Assembly (NCBI RefSeq): GCF_036373705.1
Contig: NC_089853.1
Span: 4,255,405 to 4,319,404 of the forward strand
Origin: Amia ocellicauda
Taxonomy: Eukaryota; Chordata; Actinopteri; Amiiformes; Amiidae
DNA length: 64,000 nucleotides
Direction of reading: 5' to 3'
Below, one piece after another: positions 1 through 10,859 of this stretch. The notes under the pieces were generated by a model. The model worked only from the letters and a program-made list of their open reading frames with translations. It did not search any database and was not told where the DNA came from. Every line of letters begins with the position of its first letter. The first letter of the stretch is position 1. The translations under genes and the position numbers were made by a program.

Positions 1-286
1 CTTGGATGAAGTAAAAAGCAGAAGGGCAGAGTATATGTAGTTAATATACGTATTAAATGAGTTTGTGAAATAACAGAGGCGGATTACATTTTCACATCAC
101 ACTGGGTCAGGAATAAACTCTCCATTACTGAGACTCAACGGGAGGGGATGCCCCAGGGGAAGTTGGTATGACTGAGGAAGTGAAATGACTGGCAATTAAA
201 CACCATCCCTTAATAGCGCACCTGGCCTACCAGCCTATATAGAGAGACCAGGCTCTGGGAGTTTGGTTCTGCTCTTGGGAGTTGTG

Positions 287-774
287 GGCCTGGATTCATA
301 GACCCAGAGTCGCACTAGTCATGGACGACCCGATGTGATTCTGGGTAGTGCGAATCCTGCTCTGTGTGATCAGACACCCGAGTTTTGGATCCAGGCATAA
401 GAAACACTGTTCTAAAGATGTCCTAAAGCCTCCCCAAACTCAGGCATATTTTAAAATGGTACTTTTCACACATGCCCCTTTTCCACGGGCACACCTGACC
501 CGACCAGGAACCAAGTCAGAACCGAGCCGAGCTGGCCTGGCGCGGGTCGGGTGTGTTTCCACTGTGCTGGGTCAGGAGCAGAGCCGAAAATTCGGGCCAG
601 AGTTGTGCCGCACCACGCCAGCCTGGTTCTGGGTCGAGTCGGATGTGCCAGTGCAAAAGGGGTAAAGGAGACGATGGGCTGATTTCACAGACACACACTA
701 ATCATGGACTGCCAGTGTTAGTTCATGTAGAGCACTCCTAGACTAGTGCTAATCCAGGTCTGTGAATCCAGCCA
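287..774. mobile_element. Outer MITE-like element with about 40-bp inverted ends
   Basis: The left end (about 287-326) and the reverse complement of the right end (about 735-774) align over roughly 38 bases, sharing CTGGATTCAYAGACC followed by GCACTAGTC. No coding potential is visible between them, so this looks like a non-autonomous DNA transposon. A second inverted-repeat element (475-662) sits inside it. The family and target-site duplication could not be determined. It lies in an intron of the unidentified minus-strand gene. Confidence 0.5.
475..662. mobile_element. Inner MITE-like element, GC-rich, nested
   Basis: The left end starts CCCCTTTTCCACGGGCACAC. The reverse complement of the right end reads CCCCTTTTGCACTGGCACAT, and both continue into a GACCCGACC-like block, giving imperfect inverted ends of about 30 bp. 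The interior is CG-rich and non-coding. It sits inside the inverted-repeat element at 287-774, which suggests a later insertion. The short ORFs across it are chance. Confidence 0.5.
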
Positions 775-1116
775 TACAGACCTGAATAGAAAAGTACTGT
801 TCGCACCTCCTATTCATGCAGTGTTTCCACAGGGGGTCCAGTTACCCACGTTTATTTCTATTTAAATGCTAGACAATCTGACTGGAGTCGGACCCTTTAA
901 ATGGCATGCTTGCAGGCGTCGTCACACCGGTCCAGTCGATTCATTCTCTGATGCACTGCTTGCTGATTGGAGGGAGATGTTTCTCACCCTGCGGTCCTCG
1001 GGGTGATACTGAGGAAGACTGCTGGCTCAGCATTGTTCTGAGCTGCCAATGTTGCATTTCTGCTTAGATCTGTAGTCATCCCAGCCAAATAGAGAAAATA
1101 AAAGGCCGGGTTTTAC

Positions 1117-2114
1117 CTTCGGGGGGGTCTTCTCTCAGGTATGGGGGCAGCTCCTCGTTGCTCGTGTTGTCTGACGGGCTCGCCTCCTCCACGGCCTCAG
1201 ACTCGGTGCTGGGTCCCTTCACAAGCACACTAGAGTTAAACAGCTGCTCCTTGCATGTGTGCAGATCTTAGGTTGATTATGGCTACAGTATGCTCGAGTT
1301 CCTTTGTTTTAATTTGCTACTAAAACCAAAATGGTCTCACTTTTCTTTAGGCTGGTCTGTAGTTTTAAACAAATGGGTCTGTAAAGCTAAATTAATCTTC
1401 TGCACAAAAGATGAACTGTATCTGTAGAAAGGTCTAGAAAACTTTTTCAAATATAAATGCATCCAAAATGAGAACTTTGAGAACAAGATTTTGCATGTAT
1501 TTCTGCATGTCGCTACACCTCATTTGTTGTACTGTATTTTACTTGCTTGTATGTATTTTTGGTAGGTGTTACAATACAATTTTGTTAAAATATATCATCC
1601 AAGTTATATCTATGCATCTATATATTGGTCATATGTGTGTGTGTGAGAGAGAGTGTAACTTGTTAACAATGTGAACTGCCTTGAGCAAACATGAAAATGA
1701 ATTATTATAAAAGCATGAATGTATTGATTGTTATTGGCATTATGAAACACATCGTGTGTGTATTTAGCACTTAATACACTGTAAAAGCAGATGCACTGTC
1801 CATGGATCCGCAATCAAGCGCACTATGCAGCAGATTAGATGAGCAGTTACACACATTACACCAAGTATGAACTGCCATCCAGCACAACAGCCCGCTCTCT
1901 CAGGTCAAATCAGTGATGCGCAGGCCAATGCACGACGACATTTCTCTGGTATTGGCCGTCGGATCAGATTGAATTCATACTTTGCGGAAACCAATAATGC
2001 CTCCCCGAGAGAGAGCCGGCTGCTGCGCGGCGCTGCGCGGCCTGAGTGTCGACCCGCTCGGCAGCAACGAGCCCGTCCGCCCCGCAGCGCGACTCCCGCC
2101 CCGCTCACCTTCAT
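1117..2114 (-). CDS. 5' end of an unidentified minus-strand gene (two exons, partial)
   Basis: Two exons are inferred. Exon 1 contributes only ATG AAG (minus strand, 2114-2109), followed at once by a GTGAGC donor and preceded by GCGGCC. Exon 2 is 1216-1117 (100 nt), preceded by AG and followed by a GTAAAA donor in phase 1. The joined reading frame is open for 35 codons: it starts MKGPSTESEAVEEAS, is acidic and Ser/Thr-rich, and ends with EELPPYLREDPPE, so it looks like a disordered N-terminus. Later exons must lie to the left, in or beyond the window edge; none was recognised in 1-1114. I do not recognise the protein family. The CpG-rich sequence around exon 1 and the clean splice junctions are the support. 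Exon 2 alone could be spurious. Confidence 0.45.
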
Positions 2115-2200
2115 GGCCGCCACAGTCAGCGCCGTCTGTCTCTGTCGACGCGCCGCCCGAAGAGCAACCAGCTGCACCTGAAGCGCCGGTCAGTGATGCT
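1990..2200 (-). promoter_or_regulatory. CpG-rich promoter / first-exon region of the unidentified minus-strand gene
   Basis: This roughly 200-bp block is far richer in G+C and CpG than the AT-rich flanks. It holds the ATGAAG|GTGAGC first-exon junction on the minus strand, as expected for a housekeeping-type CpG-island promoter. No TATA box is evident. The start site is not defined but probably lies near 2130-2200. Confidence 0.45.
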
Positions 2201-2324
2201 GTTAACTGGTGTGTTTGAATGTTTACACCATTGAGCAGCTGCGGTGTGTTTTCTGCGTAAATGTGGCCGGAAATGACGTGTGAATGTTTATGTTGAATCT
2301 GCTTAGTGTTGCCGTTTCGTGTGT

Positions 2325-2353
2325 CGGCCGCCAGGGGCCGCCAGGGGCCGCCT
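2325..2353 (+). promoter_or_regulatory. Two overlapping CTCF-like motifs
   Basis: The block CCGCCAGGGGCCGC occurs twice with a 10-bp offset. Each copy is close to the core CTCF consensus (CCACCAGGGGGCGC, with R for A common at position 3). The copies overlap, so only one could be bound at a time. It lies just upstream of the CpG-rich promoter. This is motif resemblance only. Confidence 0.3.
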
Positions 2354-2879
2354 CCCCGGTGTCGCAGGAGAAACACAGATTCAACAAAAATAACTCCGAT
2401 ATGTATTTTGCTTTACGAGAAGAAAATACACCCTTTTCACAATTCACAGCAACTAGTTAATGTGTCACTTTAATAAACTAAATGTCATGTTAACACTAAT
2501 TCCATTTAAAATTATGATCCTCATCAAATAAATCCAAATGTGCACTGGCTCAAACTTTAACAACATATCTGAGCACAAACCCAACGCAACCCTATTACAA
2601 TCTCTTACTTCATAAACTGATCTTGAGCTATTATTGAAAGCCCACACAAACAAGACAGTTGTTTTACTCTCAGTGTGCACATACGTTCAACACTGGGTCT
2701 TGATTGAACCACTCAAGGACTATATACACCAGCTGTAAAGTAAAGAAAGGAATGAATAATAAGAAAAAATATTAATCCTAATAATATCCTCCCTTCTCCA
2801 ATATTCTTTTATATCAAATGTCATTGAGGTGCTGAGTGACAATGTCATGCACAAACACACGCACACGCACACGCACACG

Positions 2880-2911
<32 letters not shown>

Positions 2912-3712
2912 CACACACACACACACACACTGCTGCACTCATGTGAACTTAATTACAGTTAATGAATAATGGAGACTGCCTTTGTCGTACATTAATTTAT
3001 TGTTTATTTCTTATCAATATCAATATCAATTCCATATGAATTTTACAAGGCAGGTTTAAAAGTTTAATATTTTCTCCATGCTTATTATAACATGTGTGTT
3101 ACCTTTCTTAGTTCCCTATATAGTTTTGAGACTTTTAAAGAGTGTAATGCTTCCAAAATAGGTTGACATTGGATATTTGTTTTCATGCACATGTAAAACC
3201 CAAACACCTCTTTCGTGAACCTTTTTGGCAAAATAATTAATCATCTTGACTTCAGACAACTAAAGCAGTTTGGCATTTCTCATATTGCACTTACATTTAA
3301 AATACCTAAAATAATCCTTACACATGTAATGTCAATTAAGGAGAGATGCTATTTCTTCTGTAGCTTTTACAAATCTCTTAAAACAACTGAACACTGAATT
3401 TCTAAGCTCAGACACTAATTTAATTTAAAAGGTTATGAGTTCAGCTTTATAACAGCAATCCTCTTAAAGCAGCATCTCTGTACTAAGTAAGAAGTTACTT
3501 ACACAGTAAGTGCATGAATCACTGATTGTACTAACATACATTTTGAATATCTAAAACTACAGCTACATTTTAAAATAATGCATTTATTAAAAAAAAGATC
3601 AGAAAATGTATGTACCCTATTTTAAATCTATAAGCAGGTATTGATCAATGCATGATGTATATACCACTTACATTGTACAATATTTACTAAGAGCTATTCT
3701 GACAACTAGATA
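2354..3712. other. AT-rich intergenic stretch
   Basis: No exon, transposon or RNA gene is recognisable apart from the AC microsatellite at 2855-2930. Short open frames here, including a Val/Cys-repeat frame, are products of the microsatellite or chance. Confidence 0.5.
2855..2930. repeat. (AC)n / (GCACAC)n microsatellite
   Basis: Near-continuous CA dinucleotides with interspersed GCACAC units run for about 75 bp. On the minus strand they read as a meaningless Val-Cys repeat. Confidence 0.95.
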
Positions 3713-4942
<1,230 letters not shown>

Positions 4943-4944
4943 TA

Positions 4945-5654
4945 TGTCCAAAGTATGCAGTTTTAAGGACGGTTTAAAAGGAGACTCAGGCTTTAAGAAG
5001 ACTCAGCGGACATTGTATCAGTTTAATAAAACACTAGCAGTCTTGCAACCCACTTTTCCTGCAAGTTTACAGGAAGCATATGTATTGGGATGCCTTCAAA
5101 ATAACTGGTCACAGATAGCCCACATCTGTTAAGGCTCTTCGTTTTCCTGTCCAGACAGAGTACTGGTGTTTCTCTTTAAACCAGGTGCTGCTCAGGCAGT
5201 GTAAGAGGTGTTTATGTCCTTATGTAAGATTTGTTTATGTGTGTCTCCTAGCTGGTTCATAATATAGCACATCCTTCCTAGGTTCACCTGCTCTCAACTG
5301 GGATTATTCCTGCATGAACCATGAAAAACATTAATCCTAGTCTAAAATAATAGATGGTGCTGGCGCTGTTTAAAAAAAAACTAAAATAAACCATACATAC
5401 ATACCTAAATACATACAGAAATGCATACATACATAATGGGAAAATATTATTTTAATTTGTAACAAAAAAATTACATAGAACATAAAATGACTCAAAACAT
5501 AAATGTATTCATCAACACTACTGACATAAATCTGCATAAAATACTATTGCTATATGCTATTATTAAATCCAAGGCGACCAACAGGATACAAAAGCAAAAC
5601 AAAAGTGCAAAATTACAGCACAATATTATAAATCAGTCATAATACAAATTAGTT

Positions 5655-5656
<2 letters not shown>
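4945..5656. other. Intergenic stretch between transposons
   Basis: No gene is recognised. A short TTAATCCTAGTCTA-like stretch near 5330 faintly resembles the end of the MITE at 287-774. Short ATACATAC runs occur near 5390-5440. Confidence 0.4.

Positions 5657-5720
<64 letters not shown>
5657..5720. repeat. (TA)n microsatellite, left flank of the mariner insertion
   Basis: About 60 bp of uninterrupted TA repeat directly abuts the left inverted terminus of the DD36E element. TA is the target of Tc1/mariner integration, so the element probably inserted into this repeat, whose other half is at 6947-7019. Confidence 0.95.
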
Positions 5721-5723
<3 letters not shown>

Positions 5724-6944
5724 TCACCTAAAGGATTATTAGGAACACCATACTAATACTGTGTTTGACCCCCTTTCGTCTTCAGAACTGCCTTAATTCT
5801 ACGTGGCATTGATTCAACAAGGTGCTGAAAGCATTCTTTAGAAATGTTGGCCCATATTGATAGGATAGCATCTTGCAGTTGATGGAGATTTGTGGGATGC
5901 ACATCCAGGGCACGAAGCTCCCGTTCCACCACATCCCAAAGATGCTCTATTGGGTTGAGATCTGGTGACTGTGGGGGCCAGTTTAGTACAGTGAACTCAT
6001 TGTCATGTTCAAGAAACCAATTTGAAATGATTCGACCTTTGTGACATGGTGCATTATCCTGCTGGAAGTAGCCATCAGAGGATGGGTACATGGTGGTCAT
6101 AAAGGGATGGACATGGTCAGAAACAATGCTCAGGTAGGCCGTGGCATTTAAACGATGCCCAATTGGCACTAAGGGGCCTAAAGTGTGCCAAGAAAACATC
6201 CCCCACACCATTACACCACCACCACCAGCCTGCACAGTGGTAACAAGGCATGATGGATCCATGTTCTCATTCTGTTTACGCCAAATTCTGACTCTACCAT
6301 CTGAATGTCTCAACAGAAATCGAGACTCATCAGACCAGGCAACATTTTTCCAGTCTTCAACTGTCCAATTTCGGTGAGCTTGTGCAAATTGTTGCCTCTT
6401 TGTTTTCCTATTTGTAGTGGAGATGAGTGGTACCCGGTGGGGTCTTCTGCTGTTGTAGCCCATCCGCCTCAAGGTTGTACGTGTTGTGGCTTCACAAATG
6501 CTTTGCTGCATACCTCGGTTGTAACGAGTCGTTATTTCAGTCAAAGTTGCTCTTCTATCAGCTTGAATCAGTCGGCCCATTCTCCTCTGACCTCTAGCAT
6601 CAACAAGGCATTTTCGCCCACAGGACTGCCGCATACTGGATGTTTTTCCCTTTTCACACCATTCTTTGTAAACCCTAGAAATGGTTGTGGGTGAAAATCC
6701 CAGTAACTGAGCAGATTGTGAAATACTCAGACCGGCCCGTCTGGCACCAACAACCATGCCACGCTCAAAATTGCTTAAATCACCTTTCTTTCCCATTCAG
6801 ACATTCAGTTTGGAGTTCAGGAGATTGTCTTGACCAGGACCACACCCCTAAATGCATTGAAGCAACTGCCATGTGATTGGTTGGTTAGATAATTGCATTA
6901 ATGAGAAATTGAACAGGTGTTCCTAATAATCCTTTAGGTGAGTG
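5721..6944 (-). mobile_element. Tc1/mariner-superfamily transposon, DD36E type, apparently complete
   Basis: The element is bounded by 29-bp inverted terminal repeats: CACTCACCTAAAGGATTATT at 5721, with its inverse ending at 6944. TA-rich sequence flanks both sides. It contains one uninterrupted transposase frame on the minus strand. The 1.22-kb length with short inverted ends is typical of Tc1/mariner. The two ends match over the full 29 bp, which suggests a recent insertion. Confidence 0.93.
5753..6796 (-). CDS. Tc1/mariner transposase, DD36E, intact open frame
   Basis: This 347-residue protein catalyses cut-and-paste transposition at TA targets. Residues about 5-120 form the paired-like helix-turn-helix DNA-binding region ([20 protein letters not shown] in the first HTH, residues about 23-42). 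The catalytic acids visible are D156 (WSDESRF), D247 (QQDNAPCH) and E284 ([12 protein letters not shown]). There are 36 residues between the second and third acids, against 34 in classical Tc1, which fits the DD36E group described as Incomer. No stop or frameshift interrupts the frame, and its length is normal for the superfamily. The start is the first Met, 120 bp inside the inverted terminal end. It may still be active, or it may carry inactivating substitutions not visible by eye. Confidence 0.93.
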   Translation of the reverse strand: MGKKGDLSNFERGMVVGARRAGLSISQSAQLLGFSPTTISRVYKEWCEKGKTSSMRQSCGRKCLVDARGQRRMGRLIQADRRATLTEITTRYNRGMQQSICEATTRTTLRRMGYNSRRPHRVPLISTTNRKTKRQQFAQAHRNWTVEDWKNVAWSDESRFLLRHSDGRVRIWRKQNENMDPSCLVTTVQAGGGGVMVWGMFSWHTLGPLVPIGHRLNATAYLSIVSDHVHPFMTTMYPSSDGYFQQDNAPCHKGRIISNWFLEHDNEFTVLNWPPQSPDLNPIEHLWDVVERELRALDVHPTNLHQLQDAILSIWANISKECFQHLVESMPRRIKAVLKTKGGQTQY

Positions 6945-6946
6945 TG

Positions 6947-6948
6947 TA

Positions 6949-7019
<71 letters not shown>
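6947..7019. repeat. (TA)n microsatellite, right flank of the mariner insertion
   Basis: About 70 bp of TA repeat directly follows the right inverted end of the DD36E element, mirroring the repeat at 5657-5720. Confidence 0.95.
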
Positions 7020-7022
<3 letters not shown>

Positions 7023-7074
7023 CAAGTTCCCCATACTTAAAACTATTGTTTACACACACCATACACAGGAAAAC

Positions 7075-7403
7075 GAATTATTAAAATCATGAAAGGCATC
7101 GACCACATCAAACCAGAGGAGCTTTTCCAGATCAGCAGGGACACACGCACCCGGGGACACAAATGGAAATTGGGCTTCAAGGCATTCAAGACAGAAAACA
7201 GGAGACACTTCTTCACACAGAGAGGCGTCACAATCTGAACAAACTCCCCAGCGATGTGGCTGAAGAGACAATGTGGGAACATTCAAAAACAGACTGGATA
7301 GGATCCTTGATCACTGAGTTATTAATGGACACAAAATGAGCACGATGGGGCGAATGGCCTCCTCTCGATTGGACACTTTCTTATGCTCTTCCTATGTTCT
7401 ATT
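7075..7403 (+). mobile_element. CR1-like LINE, 3'-end fragment
   Basis: This closely matches the 3' part of the LINE at 15,005-16,195 and the copy at 55.9-56.4 kb (AAAATCATGAAAGGCATCGA through GGGGCGAATGGCCTCCTCTC to TTCTTATG). It is 5'-truncated, as is usual for CR1-type retrotransposition, and the remaining open frames are fragments. It ends about 130 bp before the TATA box of the first GCAP gene. Confidence 0.85.
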
Positions 7404-7602
7404 AAAAAGTTAATCGTTTTTAAAGGAAAGCCTGAACCTGGTCGTTCCTGGCGCTATTAAAAGAGCCTGTACCCGAGGTGATCTTTTAATTGCCCTAGAA
7501 ATAGTCCAGTCAGCAGGTGCAGCCCGGTGACCGCGCTATATAAGCCTGATCCGCCGGGCGGAGCGCAGACGCCGGCTCAGCTTCAGCACCGCGGACAGCG
7601 CC
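7404..7602 (+). promoter_or_regulatory. Promoter of the first GCAP gene, with TATA box
   Basis: A TATATAA box lies at 7537-7543, 60 bp upstream of the ATG, which places transcription start near 7567. Further upstream are a GTTAATC sequence at about 7409 (CRX/OTX-like) and a TCAGCA half-site at 7510-7515 (NRL-like). Both motif types are common in photoreceptor promoters, but here they are motif matches only. The start codon context GCGCCATGG is a strong Kozak match. Confidence 0.5.
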
Positions 7603-8131
7603 ATGGGCCAGGCTCAGTGCGCAGGCGCGGCGGGTCCGCAGGGGATCGGCGCGGCGGACCTGCAGGAGATGTACAAGAAGTTCGTGGTGGAGTGTCCCAG
7701 CGGGGCGCTGTTCCTGCATGAGTTCAAGCACTTCTTCGGCATTGACCCCAACGGGGAAGCATCCGAGTATGCGGACAATATGTTCAGAGCCTTTGACAAG
7801 AATGGGGTGAGAAATGTTGCATCATTAAATACTACAACTACAACTGCTACTGTACTACTACTACTACTATACTACAACTAATGATAATAATCATAAATGT
7901 GCCACCTGTTGGATCTTGTATTGAGTCAGTTTGGTGTTGTAAAGGGTTCCAAAGTACACGGAAAAAATATTAACGGATAGAGAAAAGACCAGACCTCAAT
8001 ATTATTGACATATTGAATATTATAGCTGTTGTTTTGTTCGGTTGTAGCTGATCTCTCTCGGATTATTGTGCTACGTATTTTTTACCACTATAATATTGGC
8101 TGTTTCACAATAAGTAAAGTGACACCGTGTA

Positions 8132-8179
<48 letters not shown>

Positions 8180-10354
8180 GTATTAATATTATAATTAATT
8201 GATTTGATTGATTCATTATAATTATTTTGTCCGTGCAGGATAAAACGATAGATTTCTTGGAATATGTAGCAGGTTTAAATCTCGTTTTAAGAGGGAAACT
8301 AGAACACAAACTGAAATGGTCCTTCAAAGTGTACGACAAGGACGGCAACGGAAGCGTGGACAGGAACGAGCTGCGCGCTATTATTCAGGTATGTATAGAT
8401 GGGCATCAAGGTGTGACACCCCAATGGACCAGTAGACCTCGGGTGAAAATCTTACCGTTTTAAAAGACTGGTTGGTTAACGATGGCAGATCATACATATT
8501 CTCTCATTGCGGATACTAAGAGTGTGATGCTTTGGACACCAGTTGGATGTTGTTGTTGATCTTTGTTGTCTTTGGGCAGCAGCTGGTGAGCCATGAAAAT
8601 CTGCTCTTAAAATAAACCATTTAATCCAGGGGTCAGGAGGCATGTTGCTCCTTCAGTTGCCAACATGGCCAAATAGCCACAAAGAAATATTAAATTTGAT
8701 CTCTTGATGTATCAATTAAAACAGGATAGAAGGTGTTAATAAACGTCTGGCACATGGGGGGGATATTGTACTTTAATCTGGATTAAAGCTAAACTGAATA
8801 CAACAAGAATTACAATATAGTGGCCTATATTCATCAAGTCTTAAACATTAATTTTTAACCACCAAAAAAAGCTGCAAAATGAATGAAAGCTGATTTACTC
8901 ACACACAACATTTGTAGATCAAAGTCTATGCACTGTGTCTTATGGGTGTACAAATGTATTGGTATTTTAATCAGATTAGAATAGGTGTCAGCTATAAACC
9001 CCTTGGTGAATATAGGCCAGTATGTCTGCACAGCCAGCACATTATAGCATATTTATTTTATACCGTTACTCTTTCTCATCTTCATCGGGGGTGCCAATCA
9101 TTTTGGAGATGGCTGTAGTGCTGGCGATGACAGGTTATTTGTTATGAAGTAGAATTATTTAACATGGGATCTACAGCTTCAGTCTGAATAGGTTTGCTTT
9201 TATGATGGAGGTCAGGGATAAGAGTAAAAAGGAGCCATGTTACCAAGAGAGATGTGAGAAGGTCCTGCAGCAGTCTAGTCTAGTAAGAAAATGTGTTTGA
9301 GAAGCGGCCGATTCTTTTGATGATTTTTAGATTAACACATGAGGAGGTTGCCAGGGATGATATATACTCAGAGTATCAGAGGAATCCAGGGTCATACCAA
9401 AGTTCTTGGCAAAGGAGGAGAGAATCATGGGAAATCCAGATAAAGAAGCTGGTGTTGACCAGAACATTCAAAACATAGTCCTGGAAAGCTTAAAGATCTT
9501 ATGGTTTTAATTGTGGCTAAAATATCCACCCGATCCATATGTTACCAACCATTGAATAGACATTATCAGCATTTATCAGTCTGAGTTGAATGGGGTAGTA
9601 GGTACCTGCAATATCAAGCACTGAATTCAACCAGTCGTTGAGTTCATTTTCAAGATTACAAGATCTTAAACTGCTAATTGAATACCAATCCCAAAGGATC
9701 AAGGTCTCCAGCAACACAGACCTAAACTGATCTGTTTTTTCCCCTTCTTTTTTAGGTCATTTATAATTTAAAAAAGAACACCAGACAAGACCAGGAAGGT
9801 CAGCTTTTAACACCAGATGAAGTCTGTGACAGAATATTTCAAGTCGTGGATGAAAATGGAGATGGTCAGTACACAACTACCATACCTGAGATTGTCAATA
9901 TGTGTCCTATTCCCATTGTGTACAAGGTGCACTTGTGTAATTCCTGAGGATCATGTCTCTACACTATATTGTTTATTTGGGTCCTTTATTAATAAGTGGT
10001 TCATTAAAATCAATTAAGCCCCAACTGAAGAATAATACAGAACTGGGCAGCACCACAGTTTCCCTTGGTCCTAAATATAAAAATGCAAGGTGATACAATT
10101 ATCAATTAAATACATAATATATGTATCTATTTTATACTTTAAATACAATAAAATAAGTGTACGTTCTGACATCTGTATTGCTTTCAGAGTCCATCAAATC
10201 ATATTAAATGTTTTTTTCTTTTTCAGGGCAGCTTACACTCAATGAGTTTATGGAAGGGGCACGGAAGGACCAATGGGTCATGAGGATGCTGCAGTTGGAC
10301 ATGAATCCCTATGGCTGGGTTCTCGAGCAAAGAAGGAAGAGTGCTATGTTTTAA
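7603..10354 (+). CDS. Guanylate cyclase-activating protein, GCAP2-like, gene A (4 exons, 196 aa)
   Basis: GCAPs are EF-hand calcium sensors that stimulate retinal guanylate cyclase when photoreceptor calcium falls after light. Exons are 7603-7806, 8239-8388, 9756-9864 and 10227-10354. All junctions are GT-AG, and the total of 591 nt is in frame. The protein starts MGQ, so Gly2 is a myristoylation site. The first EF-hand is disabled by the ECPSG motif (residues 30-34) typical of the family. Three canonical EF loops follow at 65-76, 101-112 and 150-161. The C-terminus RRKSAMF is the GCAP2 signature, with a serine in the context known to be phosphorylated in mammalian GCAP2. Length is close to the 200 aa of GCAP2. 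It could be guca1b itself or one of the additional fish paralogues (for example guca1g or a GCIP-like gene); I cannot separate these by eye. Confidence 0.93.
8132..8180. repeat. (ATT)n microsatellite in intron 1 of GCAP gene A
   Basis: About 16 ATT units lie just upstream of the exon 2 acceptor. Frames across it read as poly-Asn on the minus strand and are meaningless. Confidence 0.95.
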
Positions 10355-10836
10355 AGTGAAGCTTTGGAATAACAGCTATGCAATACCAGGAACACACTGG
10401 TTATTTTCTTTATTGAAATGAATTTCTGGACAATACTATTGCAATGTATTTTTCCCCTAAAACACTATATAATGTCACACTGTCTAACAGCTATACGTCA
10501 CTGGGCATTTCCATCTCAGAATAAGAAAAAAATACTTTGCAATGGATGTTGCCAAGTTTGTAAAATAATGAGCCATCTCTTGTCTCCAACACACGTTTTA
10601 AAGTGTAAAATATATGTATTGTTTATGAGTTTGTAAGAATAAGAAGAAACCAACGTGTAAATAGTTAAGAAAGTTAAAAGTGGCACCAAAATGGTCTGTA
10701 ACAAATGTCAAGATTGTTCATATGCTGTATATATTGTTGCCTCTGTGTAATGTTGTCTGAAGGAATGCTACATGTTATGTAAATGGATTATAAATTGAAT
10801 TTTATGTTTGTTATGTTTTTCAATGTTTTTATACAA

Positions 10837-10842
10837 AATAAA
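10837..10842 (+). promoter_or_regulatory. Polyadenylation signal of GCAP gene A
   Basis: A canonical AATAAA lies about 480 bp after the stop codon, followed by T-rich sequence. It is the first good candidate in the 3' untranslated region. Confidence 0.6.
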
Positions 10843-10859
10843 CTAATGTTTTTCATATT

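Noticed and set aside
348..741. Short frames in the MITE-like region
   Set aside because: They cross element boundaries and inverted repeats, with no domain.
1867..2234. Plus-strand frames through the CpG-rich region
   Set aside because: They arise from high GC content. The splice-supported reading is on the minus strand.
2720..2938. Minus-strand Val-Cys repeat frame
   Set aside because: It is translation of the AC microsatellite.
6141..6694. Plus-strand frames across the mariner element
   Set aside because: They are opposite the intact minus-strand transposase and have no signature.
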